Shown: in pieces, positions 13,127-25,900 of the stretch
Numbering within the stretch: position 1 is the stretch's first letter
Layout: each line of letters begins with the position of its first letter
Translations under genes and position numbers: made by a program
The notes under the pieces: generated by a model
Database searches by the model: none
Seen by the model: the letters and a program-made list of their open reading frames with translations, nothing else
What the model was told of the DNA's origin: nothing
Origin: Pomacea canaliculata
Lineage: Eukaryota > Mollusca > Gastropoda > Architaenioglossa > Ampullariidae
Length of the DNA: 64,000 nt
Direction: 5' to 3'
NCBI RefSeq assembly: GCF_003073045.1
Contig: NC_037602.1
Coordinates: 9,658,464-9,722,463, forward strand

Positions 13127-13237
13127 CATGAGCGAGAACAAACTTGCAAACCTCCACATGCAGAAACGTTATTTAGTTACCTGCGCAAAGACTGTAGCGC
13201 CCCAACAAATTACAACAGTAATCAACAGCAACATCAT
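12611..13237 (-). CDS. Secreted prokineticin/astakine-like ten-cysteine protein
   Basis: Two coding exons, 13181-13237 and 12611-12958, joined in phase 0 across a 222-bp intron (donor CAG|GTAACT, acceptor TTTTACAG). They encode 134 residues. Exon 1 is a signal peptide (MMLLLITVVICWGATVFA), so the product is secreted. The mature part has ten cysteines at 30, 36, 43, 44, 76, 87, 104, 106, 112 and 131. The spacings C-x5-C, CC, CPC and C-x5-C before the last cysteine match the prokineticin/astakine framework. These are small cytokine-like factors: prokineticins act through GPCRs, and arthropod astakines drive haemocyte production. The loop between cysteines 4 and 5 is 31 residues, longer than in vertebrate prokineticins, and contains a dibasic KR. 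The N-terminal AVIT typical of vertebrate prokineticins is absent. A pyrimidine-rich AG just before the ATG suggests a further 5'UTR intron. The function in this animal is inference. Confidence 0.82.
13040..13126. repeat. Compound (GTT)n(GAT)n microsatellite
   Basis: About 28 bp of GTT repeats run directly into about 58 bp of GAT repeats. The tract fills roughly 40 percent of the 222-bp intron of the prokineticin-like gene. The plus-strand open frame here (poly-Leu then poly-Met) is an artefact. Confidence 0.95.
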
Positions 13238-13259
13238 CTTGAAGTCTGGAAAGGAAAAA

Positions 13260-15869
13260 AAAACTGTATAATTCTAGTGTTAATTTTTACTCCTGTTAAC
13301 AATACTGCTGACATATTCTTTTTCTTCTGCTTCTCTCTCTATTTTATGACATTCCTTTCTTTCTTTCTACTTTCCTGCCTTATCTCTATGTCCTGTTCCA
13401 ATGTGATTTTCTCTATGAAACTTTTTATAGACATAATCAAATCTCCTTTTATTTCTTTAATATATCAAGTCACGATTTTGCTTATCTGAGCACGAAACTG
13501 AAGTAGACTGACCCACATATGTACATCGGGGGAAAAAGAGGACTAGCATAGTTTTTCTCTCATGTCAAGTCCCAGCGTCACTCGTTAGCGTTTATTTAAT
13601 TTTATTTGTTGTATGGTTACTGTAGGTTCATCTAGTAGTCTTTCGTGTACAGGGCTTTATTTGTCTTCACATACAAGAAATGCGTTATAGTATTATTTCT
13701 TCGTTTAGTAGTAGTAGCTATTGCGGTTTAGTATGTACACACAACGCGTGACGGGAATAAAAAGCATACAACGAACGAAAAAAAAGTTTACCTTCTGATC
13801 AACTTTGCTTTACTTCCCCTTAGAGCAGCCACTGGGTGTTATAACAATCTTCTGAGGTTTTGCAGTTCTTTTCCAGGAATTCTTGCAGGAGTTGCTCGTC
13901 AGCAGATACTGACCAGATCTTATCAAGTATTGTATATATTTTTCTATGGCTTTCCCACGTCGTCTACTGATTTGATGGCTAACATTATCTCAATGTCTTT
14001 TGTATGGCCCATTCTTTCTTATCATATAATTTTCCTCGTGTAAGAGAGAAGGAGTTATTGTATTGTGTGAATTATTTAGGGATATGTTTTTGCCTCTCCG
14101 AGAGCAGTACTGAGCATCACAGTGCAAATCATAAATATAAAATGAAATAAAGTGAATTTTTTAAAAATTATAAATGCTTTATGCTTTACGCAGATATATT
14201 ATTGTATATTTTAGATATTTAAATTCTCAAGCAAGTTTATGCATAACATATTGTCTTCCGTGATTGTTCAGTGCTAAATATTTATCAGCTCTTGCGTTGT
14301 TAAAAAAGAGATGCCTACGAGATGCCCTATCCTTAGCGCACTACGATTAACAAGTTTCATCTAGTTCAACTGAACACCACTCACTTCACTTCCTTGTGTG
14401 TTACAGCTGCTGCCTCACCGCAAATTGTTGTACCTCTCACGTAAAAAATATGTCGTATAGGAATTCGTTTTATCGATATTCTACCTGTGTGTGTTTTACA
14501 ATACCTTAGCGGCCTTAATGACTGCTTCAACTCCAAACTCAGCAGATAAGGAGGGATTCCCCTCGCTGCTTTTTTGACAGCGAGCCAGCAGATTCTGATA
14601 TGTATGTCTGTGTGTGTGTGCATCAGATTTATTTTGAAATGGAGTATTCTCAATCTTGGTTATCAGTCCAAAGCATCTCGCTACAGACATCCCGGATTGG
14701 CGTAGAGCCACACTGAAAACAATTAGACAACACAAGAATCAAGAAGGTTGCTTAAGCTGCATGCTTGTGCATTTGCGTGCGCACGAGTGCGTTTACAGAG
14801 TGTGTGTGCGTGCGTACATAGGTTTGTTTCTGAGAGATATACTAAGGGAGAAAAATAATTAAAGAGGAGATTAGACAACAAATAAATAAAGCATTTATTG
14901 CCGCATTTTTTCTTTGTGTGTGCGCGCGCGTGTGTGTGTAATTCTTCTATGTTTTTGCTCATATCTATTTCATGTTTTAAATAAATTGATATTATATCGC
15001 TACCGATATGCACGATGCACTTCTCCATATACATCATATAGTTTTTTGTTTGGTTGCTTAAATCTTCTTTCAAGAGAAATGCTTTTTGGGAAAATAGGAT
15101 CACATCAGAATAAGCTTAATATCAGTCTGCTAAAAGCACACTTAATTGAATGTACATGTTTACTCAATACACAACAGGCATAACTTAGTCTATCTGCAGA
15201 TAAGAAAATAAAATCATTAAAACCATTCAATTTGAAAGACAGACACACATTAGTAGAGAGCAAGAAAAAAAATAAATTATTTGAAAAGTAAAATAATCTT
15301 TAAAGTAGGTTTGAGACTGTGTTGAAATTAACGCCAATAACAGTCGGAGAAATAACGAATAAAGGAGTAAACACACTGCTTCTCTTAAGTTTGTTTACGG
15401 GTATCAGCTAGAGTATCTGGTTCCTGTTTATGAAACACCACAACACGCGATTAAAGCGAGAGGGTGCCAGAAAAAAACCCAAAATATTATAATGCCGGAG
15501 ATGTTCGCTACAAAAACTCAGCGCAAACTACGCAGACAAACAAGTCTGCGAACTTGAAGGCGGCCCAAGGGCTTCACGAAAGCAGGCAAGGAGGAACTAA
15601 CCTAGTTACCTCCCGTAGAGCGCTTACGTAGGTAGAGAATCTCCAGACGCCGCCCCCGACTGATTACTTCCCCTGCCCTGGCTGGTGCTGACGATTTGAC
15701 GCGCACCGCGCAGTCGTCTGACGTGCGCCAGGACCGTCTGATGGCGCAATGTGCAGTGAACTGGGTTATGAGTCAGTGCCTGTGCTCTCAGCTTCTGTAA
15801 CAACGGGATGGGAAGGGACTTAATGTCTGCGATTGTTGTTGGGAAACAGTAGCTCTACGGCAAGCATAC
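13260..15869. other. No gene recognised
   Basis: Intergenic DNA between two divergently transcribed secreted-protein genes. It includes several short GT-rich tracts near 14600-14940. From about 15560 to 15870 the sequence becomes more GC-rich and is probably the promoter and 5'UTR region of the plus-strand gene that starts at 15870. No TATA box is evident. Confidence 0.45.
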
Positions 15870-18562
15870 ATGGCAAGAGCCTCCAGCGGAGTACTACAAG
15901 TGATTATTGTGCTGATGTTTGGTAAGTAGTTCTTTTCTATATTCATTCCTTTTCTCTCTCTCTTTCTTAGCGTGTATGTATGTGTGTGAGTGCGAGCAGA
16001 TGTGTGAGCGTGTGTGTGTGTGTGACTCGCAGATATATCACTTGGCGTGCTGCAGTTTACTAATTACCATATTGACGATTGTAAAAATTATTCTGGTTAT
16101 TATTTTAAAACTTGCAACAGTCTTGATTAAGAAAAATAAGACGGATTAAAATGCAGAAGGATAAATCAAATGTAAGATGTTACGAGGTCGCATGAATACA
16201 GTTATACTGCAAACACAGCATCTGGTATCAAAGAGATTCAAGATCATGCTTCTGACCACTAACATAATTATCATGTTTAAGTGGTAATTGAAAGAGGAAG
16301 AAATTAAGAGAGGGAAGCTTGGAAGAACGCAAAGCAAACAGTAAAACGGACAAGGATATGAGTAAGTCTTATGTAACGACCAATATAGTTAAATAATGGA
16401 GAAAATGTTGTCTTTGTGGTTCCTCTTTTGTCCCTACTTCGGTTGTGCAAAGTTTAGCAACTGTCGTCAATTATATAGTTTTGGTGTCTCGGGTTCAAAT
16501 TTCGTCTCGGGCATGCTATTCTTTTTCTGCATGTGACATTTGTTTACAGGGCTTGCTGATTTGTCGTGATGTAGCCTTAGTTGCTGGTTGACAAAAGCGC
16601 GCCCCCTTATTCGGGAATGTCGATTGTAGATTTTAATCGCTTGGTTTCTTTACCTGCTTTTTGGAATCTTTACAGTCCCGTTATTCAGAATGGTCTTACA
16701 GGTTTGATTGGTCGGTTTGAATGCTCAAATCTCTTCCTTCACTGAGCCTTGTCTCTGAACATGTTGCTGTTTGCTTGTTCAGAATGGTCGACAGGTTTTG
16801 CTGGACTGTTTGAATGTCTGATTCCTCTCGACTACTGCCTGGGATCGTTGCTCCCTATAGGCTACACCATGCAGAACGCCCAGATGTCAAGAGCCGTCTT
16901 TCAGCTTCCCTCTGCTTGCAGGTAAGAAAACTGAAAATTTAACACATGTATAAATGTATAACGTCTGCAATCAATTAAAAAACTTTTAAAAAAAACCTGA
17001 TATTTGATTGCAGCACACTAAGCCAGGCACAAGCCTGTACTGCCATGTATACCTGCAACCACACAGCATCCCGGGAGAGAATCAACAGGTACACCGACTT
17101 TTTCACCTGGCTGTGCCAGCAGACCCACGGTGAGGCGAGACTCAAACTCAACAAAACCTTTGAAAGGGAGATAAGTTCTCTTACTTTGGCGCCTTCTGCG
17201 TCCGCCGTGGTTTATTCTGCAGCAGCACCTTTTATACACCTTGACTATGTTTGAGGATGCGTTCAGTTTGTATCATTGGTTCCTCTTTCTCACTCAGGTC
17301 AAATGACTGTTGGCTTCTACTCTATGCTGCTGATATTTTATGTAAGATAATCAGGATATCCTGGTGAAAATATGTTTCAGAATATTATCTCAGGTAACTG
17401 GTAGATTGTTGTTCTGATTTTTTACTTATCGAAACTCAGAATTGTGGGACTTCAAAGTGTTGTTTGTTTTTATGTTAATATCTGTTTTGTTTTGTTGTCT
17501 ACAGTTGTGGCGACCAGCGTCCAGTGCTGGGAATACCCGTTTGAGAATGATGTCATCTCTTGTGGCGAGTTGCACATTTCAGGACCAATGGGAATCCATC
17601 TAATGAACCCGTACCATCCATGTCCGTGGGTATATTTTATATTTACTTCTTGTAAAAGTTTTTTTATCGTTTCATCTGTTTTGTGTCGTGTAGATAAAAA
17701 TAAAATGTTGTGTGCATGTGTGTGAGTGTATATATGTGCGTGTGAAGGTGTGTGTGTGTCTGTGCGTGCGTGCTAGCGATCGTTTAATATTGTTTCTATA
17801 CTAGGGGTTCTAGTTACAAATCAAGGCAGTGTGTTTATAGATATATTTTACATAAAACAACTCATTGTGATGGGACAATGAATCGTGCTAACATACCTGT
17901 TAAAATATATGTTTTACTTAGATTCTAGGTTCTGCTAGTAATCATTTAAAATTAAATGCTTGCATTCAGCAAGAAAATTCCTGTAAAACTACTATCAACG
18001 GAAAGGATAAAGACAATATAAAATATCACCTTGACGATATTTCCCAAACAGGAGACCTTTCGAAACAGTTCGCAGGCGAAAAAAACATCTGCTTAAACTG
18101 TTTTAAAAACTAGATTCTATTGTCAAGCTAGCAAACTACTGATGCAGTTCCTCTCAGAAAATACAGCGGCACAGAAGAAAGCGAAAGTCAGCTCGAAAGG
18201 TTGCTCTATAAATTTATGAAGATCTTGGTCTCTTCATAGCCCAAAGATTTGTATTGTGTGATGTCATCTTTTATTCTTGTTTTCGCTGATTTCAGGTTTA
18301 TTCGGGTATACTAAACGTTTTGTTTGTCTGGTCTCAGCTTATGTTTGTCATCTATGTTCTCTGGTTTGATTTTAAGTTTATTAGGTTTATTATTAACTGA
18401 AGTTTTCTGTTGTCTGATTTCAGGTTTATACTGAATATGGTGAACTGTGTGGCAGAAAAAATGCACGAGAGGGCTGAATGCACCCAGGATGCCATTAATC
18501 TTTACATAGACATCATTCTCAAGTCAAGTGTAGCGTTTGCAGGATGTCGACTGGTGGCGTAG
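15870..18562 (+). CDS. Secreted 12-cysteine protein of unknown family
   Basis: Five coding exons: 15870-15921, 16783-16921 (or from 16795), 17014-17129, 17505-17625 and 18424-18562. Phases 1, 2, 1, 2 fit throughout and the model ends at TAG, giving 188 residues, or 184 with the second exon-2 acceptor. Exon 1 is a hydrophobic signal sequence (VLQVIIVLMF). The mature part has 12 cysteines in the order FEC, DYC, SAC, QAC, YTC, WLC, VQC, ISC, HPC, VNC, AEC and AGC. It has one NHT glycosylation site and no membrane segment. Splice sites are good except the donor of exon 4 (CC|GTGGGT), chosen because it alone keeps the frame into exon 5. I do not recognise the family. The count of 12 cysteines recalls the nematode DUF19/T20D4.11-like domain, but spacing was not tested. 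An AATAAA at 18706 is a possible poly(A) signal. Confidence 0.7.
16440..16620 (+). repeat. tRNA-derived SINE-like repeat in intron 1
   Basis: Contains a B-box-like GGGTTCAAATTTCG at about 16490, then GTCTCGGGCATG, a pyrimidine run and TTTACAGGGCTTGCTG. This layout is typical of mollusc SINEs. It lies in intron 1 of the 12-cysteine protein gene. The ends are not defined. Confidence 0.45.
16684..16740 (+). repeat. Decayed duplicate of the exon 2 splice-acceptor region
   Basis: The segment TTCAGAATGGTC..ACAGGTTTG..GGTTTGAATG here closely matches the true start of exon 2 at 16779-16835, about 97 bp downstream. The copy would read into a TGA after about ten codons, so it is not a usable exon. Confidence 0.65.
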
Positions 18563-19684
18563 CTGTCACTGTATCTCACTGTATCTCACTATAGTGGACA
18601 TGAACTTAGAGAATGAAATGTCCCTTCATCAGCTTCAAAGAATTTGTACAATAGGTCAAGTGTGAGTAACATATATTTCACAAAACCAAAGTATCGAAAA
18701 TTAATAATAAATACCTATAACTGAGAATCTGCGTTGTGAGTCTCGTACCTTCTTGTTAAGATGTAATGTGGTTGAGCTTCGGCCAATATCTACGCAAGCA
18801 CAGAAAGCCTTTATATTTCAATGAGCCAAAAGATATGGGTGCTGGAAAATGCAGACACGAAAGAAAGGAGAATATCGTTATGAAAAAAATGAATAAAGAA
18901 AAACCAAAAGAAAATATATAAAGAAAGAAATAACAAACACACAAAGAAGAAGGAAGAAAGCAGGCAATGAAGGTAGCATTACGAAACGAAAGTATGGAAA
19001 GTGTTTAAAAGAAAGAACTAGAAATCAAGTAAACAAGAAAGAAAGAAATAAAATTCTCTGGTTTGTTAGTATTATTAGCGACCCACAACTGTGTTGTTTT
19101 TGTGTAGTTTTTACATTTTGGGCTTAGTTCATTACATGACCCAAATTTTAAAAAATGATCAAAGAATGTTTCCGTTGAATTCTAACTTTCAAACACAACA
19201 GGATTAAAGTTCGTTTCATGTACAGAAATGGAAGGCGACATTGAAGTGGGGTTAGTTTGGCAAGTGCACATTCCAGCAATTCTTTTACCTTTTCCCATGC
19301 ACATCCGAGAATGTTATTGTTTCAAAGTTCTATCTGCCAAAGTCTTGGTTAAATGCATGTCAACAATTTATACTCTTTCAAAATATGCCACAATAATAAT
19401 AAACAATGTATATAACAAACCATCCCATCAACTTCTGCAGAGGGTGCTTATTGAAAAGAAAATAGCTTTGTCATCTCAAGGGGAGGATGATTAATTAAAG
19501 ATAGAAAGAGACTCTGTCACAATGTATGTTGACCCTTTATACGGGTTTTGAAAATATGGTCAAGTATGACGAGCATAAGATTGTAAATCATTGACTGTTC
19601 CCCAGAAACAACATGTTTGCGAGTTGAAAATAAAACATATGAGAGCACACTCAAATACGAACGCGCGCTTCACCAGTTTATTGA

Positions 19685-19750
19685 TCATTGTTTCTATTGT
19701 TTCTATTGCTTCTATTGTTTCTATTGTTTCTATTGTTTCTATTGTTTCTG
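19685..19750. repeat. (TTTCTATTG)n minisatellite
   Basis: About seven tandem copies of a 9-bp unit, one with a T-to-C change. The frames through it give artefact repeats such as Ile-Val-Ser. Confidence 0.9.
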
Positions 19751-21941
19751 GTCTACAGTTTTTTTTATTGTACAGAGCTGTTTCCTTTGTGGTTTTAGAC
19801 TAGAGGAATCTGAGTTCACAGCAAAGAATGAGCTCTCCGGGAATGTGCCTAAATACTCTATGAACTCAGTATTTACTAACCAAAATAAAATTAAGAGTAA
19901 TATACATCAAACTGACAAACTTTGAAACTTGTCTTCATTGTTCACCTCATTTTACTGTCCATCTAATACTTGACTAAATCTCACTGAATCTTTAATTACA
20001 TTTAAGCATATTTTTTCTATCATGAACCACTGAATACCACCACCCACATCTGTTCAGCTGTCCTAACATTTCTGACCTTTGTCATTTTTTTATGTACATC
20101 ATCTCTTATTGGCTTAGAGTATATCTGGAAAAAAATCCCCATTTTCTCCTGGAACCTGCATCGTTAAGGTTTACACAGAAACTATGTTTAATGACTTAAC
20201 AAAATTTTTTTTTGGTCAAAGACATAAAGATTGCTTCTTAGCAGTCCCTGTGTAAGCCCTGGCAGCTTTTCATCTAAATATCCCTTTCTATAAAGAAACA
20301 TCAGATTACATCAAAAGCTTTTATACTGACAGCCAGAGCAGCCGCTACCGCCTTCAACCTTATCGCCAACCGCCTACAGGTCAGAAAGTAGAGGAACAAA
20401 TGAGAAACAAAAATAAAACAGAAAAAAATGCCTTTGACAAGGAAGAAGCACGATTGAAGAGAACTTCAAAGGATCGATTGGAGATCTCGGTTACACTGAT
20501 TGGGCCTGTCGAAGGGCGGAACTTCTGCTCCCGAGACGCTTTTAAAAGATATTCATTTGCGTGGAATGGCAGAAGAAACATTTGCAACAGACTGGAGCAG
20601 CACGAGAGGCATGTGTCCGTCATCAAGGGGCTATATCTGGACTCGGGAGCCTGCGATAAATGGGATGTTAGAAGGCCAGTGAGAATAAGCTTGAGGGGAA
20701 ACTACTCCAGGTTCGGTTAGCTGAAAAATGGTCTGGAGGGACGAGGTTTGTAAAGCCCCCTGGTTGACGAGCCCGGCAAAATGCATCGTGGGCAAAGAAA
20801 TCAGAATTTGAGAGACACACTCAAAGCACGAGATATATCTGTTGCCCATTACATGTCTTTTTTTTTCTTTCTTTTTTCTTTCTGTTTCTCGGTCGCTCAC
20901 ACAGTCTCTCTCTCTCTCACTGCTATTCCCGTTTTGATGTTTCGTTACTAATCATCCTCATGGTTAGCCTATCACGTGCCATCGACATTTGATCAGGTAG
21001 ACAAGGATCTCTGTTCCTCATCCCACGAAACACACTTCATTCCTGTGTGCATGAGACAGCACGTGCATTAATTGTGTTTGTGTGTTGTGTGTGCGATGAG
21101 AAAGGTAGGTAAGTGTATGGATTTATACATAGGACATTTATGCATGGACTCATCCAATTACATATTCACAAAGTTTATCATAACTGCTTATCAATAACTG
21201 GTGAATGTATTTACTTATATGGACGTGTTAGTCGAGAAAATTTTATCAATATTCATATACATTCACGCATACAAGCACTTTTAGAAGTCTACATATGTTC
21301 ACTCTCTTTATCTCTGCCTCTCTCCCTCACTCCTTACAAATTCTAGTAACAATTCAGACTTGTCCCTTTATTTATGTTAGCTGAATGTTCTAGTTCGTAA
21401 CTAGTCTCAACAATTTATGCATTTTCACATCCTTGGTTCTATGATAGTCATATTATTGTTGCCATTGTCAGACCTTACGTGGGGCTGTGGTCCTGGAATA
21501 AATAAAGCGATCATCCTCCATTTCTCTTATTCATCATTCTCCAATGTACCTGTCAATGCAGCACGGAGCACAACCGTCAAACTACACACTGCAATCACAT
21601 AAAGCACAGATGTCGCCAGTTTATTTTTTTTTAACTGTCAACCACATGCTGCAGCCGGTAGTTATGCATGAAAAGTGTAGAAATTAAATCAGAAGTAAAA
21701 ATCACGCAGGAACACCCTGCACGCCATCGACTGCATTCAAGGTAGTGTAAACAGAGATTTTAGACTGTGAGTGGCTACCTTGTCTAATGTACGGAATCAG
21801 AGCCGAATATTTTCTTTTTTTTTTTTAGATTGATGCTTTAAATTGCGGGAATACACACGTACAAAGCCATCAACATGTTTACACTATCAGGAGTCAACGT
21901 ACGATGTAGTCCAGTGTAATACAAACCAGCAGACGACACAG

Positions 21942-21970
21942 ATGATGATGATGATGATGATGATGATGAT
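21942..21970. repeat. (GAT)n microsatellite
   Basis: Nine to ten perfect GAT triplets in intergenic DNA. The same triplet dominates the microsatellite at 13068-13126. Confidence 0.9.
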
Positions 21971-24900
21971 AACGTTCCATTTCTTACCTGACCCCAGGGT
22001 CTGAAATCTTATGTCTTTAACATGCCTATATCTTTGTGTACAATGATGCCTTTTGAAGATTTCGAGGTTTTCATGAATACCTTCAGCTGATGGTCTCCTC
22101 GTCCAATACTTTATTAGTTTTTGTAGATTTTACTTTGTGCTTCTCATGCTGTTCTCTTGTACAAGTGCATTGAGTTCACTATCCAGTGTTGAATGTCTGT
22201 AAATGTGTTTAGAAGTATCAAGAGACGAGCAATTTATACCAATATTCACTGTTATTCAGATGTGTTTGTATGTTTGTGGTAATGTCACAACAATCTCTCA
22301 AACGAGGGACCTTCTACGATGTTTCTTTGTTCTCTTTTTAAGAAGCCTTGCTTTCGGTAGGGAATTATTGCTTCAGTGCATTTATTTACAGGGTGAGATG
22401 TTTCCCTGGGCACCTGAAATAACCTTTTGGATCCTCACTTTTCTGACTGGACCCTGTATATGCAAGAGAGCATTGCCAAACTCCATCAGTAGAGTTCACA
22501 AAAAAAACCGAGCATAGATGTACAGAAGGAGTAGCTTGATTGTCAGACTCCATCAAAAAAGAACAAAACTGTACATGAGTAGGTTTCATCAGTAAAAATA
22601 AAAACTGGTCTTGAGCTCATACATATTATAATAGTGGTTGAACAAATGAACAAACACATACAAATCATATTTTTACTCCCATTGCATTGAACACACTGTT
22701 GCTTACATCTTCATTAAAGTTTCAACTAGACAAACAAAGAGGCCAAATTTATTGTAGGAACAATTTTTTTTAGTAAGAGAAAATTTAAACATCATTTGGA
22801 ACATTTACACACATATGTCACAAATGCCCCACGTGTCTCTTTGTATCTTTTCATCAATATTTTCTTTATTCTTTCCTTTTTCTCCCTTCAGTCCTCACAT
22901 AGTCTCTTTCTGTTTTTTTTTATAACTGAGCACGCTGAATGCCGCTTACTGTTATATCTCAGTTTTTTGTAAGGATAAATATATGACTAGATTATAAGTT
23001 TGCTAGCTGTTGCTGGCATTTTATCTTATCAGTAGCTAAGGATGAAGCACGCTGGGGAAGAATGTCCTAACACAAGTCATAATGGCTATCTGCACTGCAA
23101 TCTTTGACTGTTCCTGGTTTTCCTAATATATATTCTTCTTTTCTCCTTTTTTGATGTTCCAGCTGGAGTTTTCTTCATCTAGTCCTTCTTATTGACATCA
23201 GAATGAAGTATGAGCTGTCCTGGCATACAATCATGAAATTGCCGACATTTGTCATTACTTGTTCTTAGCAACACAAAACGTTTTGCTCCCTGTTGCAGCC
23301 CCTTAATGAACCTTCATCTGGACATAAACTAAAAAGTATGCATGGAGCTTGAATCCGGGCTTAATAGAATTTAGGGTGGTAAAAGTAAGTAATACAAGTT
23401 ATGCCTGTTGACAATCAGTAAGTTTGTACCATAAATTAGGAGAGTCAGTTATCTGTTCTGTTTTTCTGACAATTTTTTAAAAGCTTAAAATTAAATTTGT
23501 GTCGAAAACAATGAAAAAACACATGAGAGGGGGAGTTACTCCTTAAATGTTATTATTTATTACAAGTAACTCTACGGTGCCTGTCATACCAAGCAGGAAA
23601 AAAGAGAAGAAGAGTAAGACACTGAGGACGAGAGGAGAAAAAGAGAGTGAGATAAAAGAACTAAAGAAAGACAAGCTTACTAAAGATTGTTTTAAAGTGA
23701 TCCGAGTCAGTTCGAAATGAGAGTTATGGGTTTATTTCACAAGAATAAATTCAGTTTCTTGGGGTTCACGAAGAGGCCGCTAATTCATATTTTTTTACTT
23801 CGATCCATTTATCTCATCGCTAAATGCAACTGCGTTCGAGAATTACCCTAATGATAAAGAAATTTTTAAAATTGCTTAAATAAGCCTTATAACAGATGAT
23901 CTTGCCTTCCAAAACTTCCCTCTACGGCTTCAGCATGATATTGTGTTAATATATAAATTGTGAGACAAGATAACGGACAGATTGACTGAGTGACCAATGG
24001 ACTGTGGACGGACAAGAAACAAGTGATAAAATCCAGGCTGTATTTTCCTTTCATGTCCTCTTCCTCTACAAAATGATAAATAGAGACAATCATCTAGAAA
24101 AATAAATTCTCCTTTAATACCACTGATGTATTAAAGTCTTGTCATGTAAATAGCAGCCGATCTTTGAGTACACCTTCTGGAAATTCGCATTGAAGTAGAA
24201 CCCTCGACTTTGTGTAATGTCTAAGGAAGAGGAAATTGTCAGCGCCATGAAGTTAATTCATTTGTTTTTACTTCATAAATGCAATGGAATGACACATGAA
24301 AAGATTCATAAGGAAGCAGACTTCAGTGCACGCGCCCACACACACACACAGGGAGAGAGAGAAAGAGAGAAAGATAATCTGTTGAACTCTGGCTGTAGGC
24401 AATCATGAATGTGTCGGCCACTGTACTACACGCTCTCGAAGTAAAAGTTTGGCGCTAGTAAAGGGCAAAGCCAGCAATTAGACCTTGTGTAGCCATTTGT
24501 GACAAAAGGCACATAATTGAGAGACATATTATCTGTAAAAAGCCGGCCAGCTGTAGAGCGGAACAACACACACCGAACACTTCATGATTGTTAGACTGCA
24601 GGCTGCAGCACAGGCCATCCCGTCCTCCTGTATTGGTAGGCGGGGGACCAGATGGTATGTGTGTTTACACATAACTCTGTGTGTATATACGCGTGCGTGC
24701 GTCCGTGTGTGTGATGCGCTCAGCGAGTAGAGTCAATTGGAATACTAAGTATAGATATTTTATCATTTTATTATATTTGTTTGTCAGAGACCACAGTGTC
24801 ATCAACAGGCCGTGACCCAGGACATCTACATGCCACACGAGAGTCCTACCTGCGCACATACAGAACGTCGTGCGCGTGTATCTGCAATTGCACGCTTTGC

Positions 24901-25900
24901 ACGCGCAGAACGCACACAGCCGTCGCTCGCATTCAAGTCATAAAAAGGCTCGGGAAAGAGAAAGACAAAAGTGGATAAAAGGAACGCAGGAAAGGAGAGT
25001 AAGGTGAGCTAGAAAGAGTGGGGAACAGCCCATTAGCATCAAGACGATTGAATTGTATGCGATACACTCTTTTTTTTTTTTTTTTTAATACTGCCTGAAA
25101 AATACATTATTTCATCAAGTGGCACAGCATTAATAGTCCAGCTGTCGAGTCACAGAATTTTGATATTCCTGTGTGTAGGATTTATTTTTTTATTTTATTT
25201 TATTTTTTTTTTCTTTTTGTGCTCTGATGAAGCTGTCCTGAGAAGCATCGTCGTGTCTTGACGCCGCGAACGTGATTCACTGAGGCAGAGAGTGAAAAAA
25301 CAAAGATGAAACCGCAAAGACGTTGGACTTTGGAAATGCGCACCAAGACTGTTTTGGTCCCCAAAAAAAAAAAGGAAAGGACACTCTGAGATAAGGTGAG
25401 GGTAGGTCTGGCACGGCTGAAAGAGCAGGCACATTGTGGCCGTGTCACCTGTTGCATGTGCGTCATCTTCCCACGACACGCGCCTGCCTGCCTGCCGACG
25501 CCCGCGCACGGGCGCACGGATATAGCCGCAGATGTGGAACGTGGACACCAACAGACGCACGCATGGGCCTCGTGGCTTTGATTTGAGAAGATACTACAGC
25601 GATATGTTTGTCGAGGTACATTTGTTATCTTAGACTGACAGTGACGGTAGGCCCACCAGTGGCCCTCTCTCCGACAACATCTCTCATTGAATCAGCTGGG
25701 TTTGATGAGAGAGAGAGAGAGAGATAGTAAAAAAAGATTAAAAAAATAAACAACTCAAGGTTCGAAAACACTCATAAACATCAGCAGAAATCAAGACAGA
25801 AGTAAGCGGACTAATTTATCTCAGTGAAACCTCAACTGGCGTCCAGTCGGTTTCTAAAACTACTAAACATCTGACTGAAGACCAGGGTAAGGACAATATT

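Larger units (their letters stand above)
18563..25900. other. Long stretch with no gene recognised
   Basis: More than 7 kb of intergenic DNA before the convertase gene. It contains microsatellites (a 9-bp repeat near 19685, GAT near 21942, GA/CT runs near 20900 and 25708, poly-T near 25070 and 25190). The open frames are short, low-complexity or without splice support. I found no domain in them. Confidence 0.5.

Noticed and set aside
13040..13489. 149-residue frame starting with poly-Leu and poly-Met
   Set aside because: It begins in the GTT/GAT microsatellite within an intron and crosses the signal-peptide exon of a gene on the other strand.
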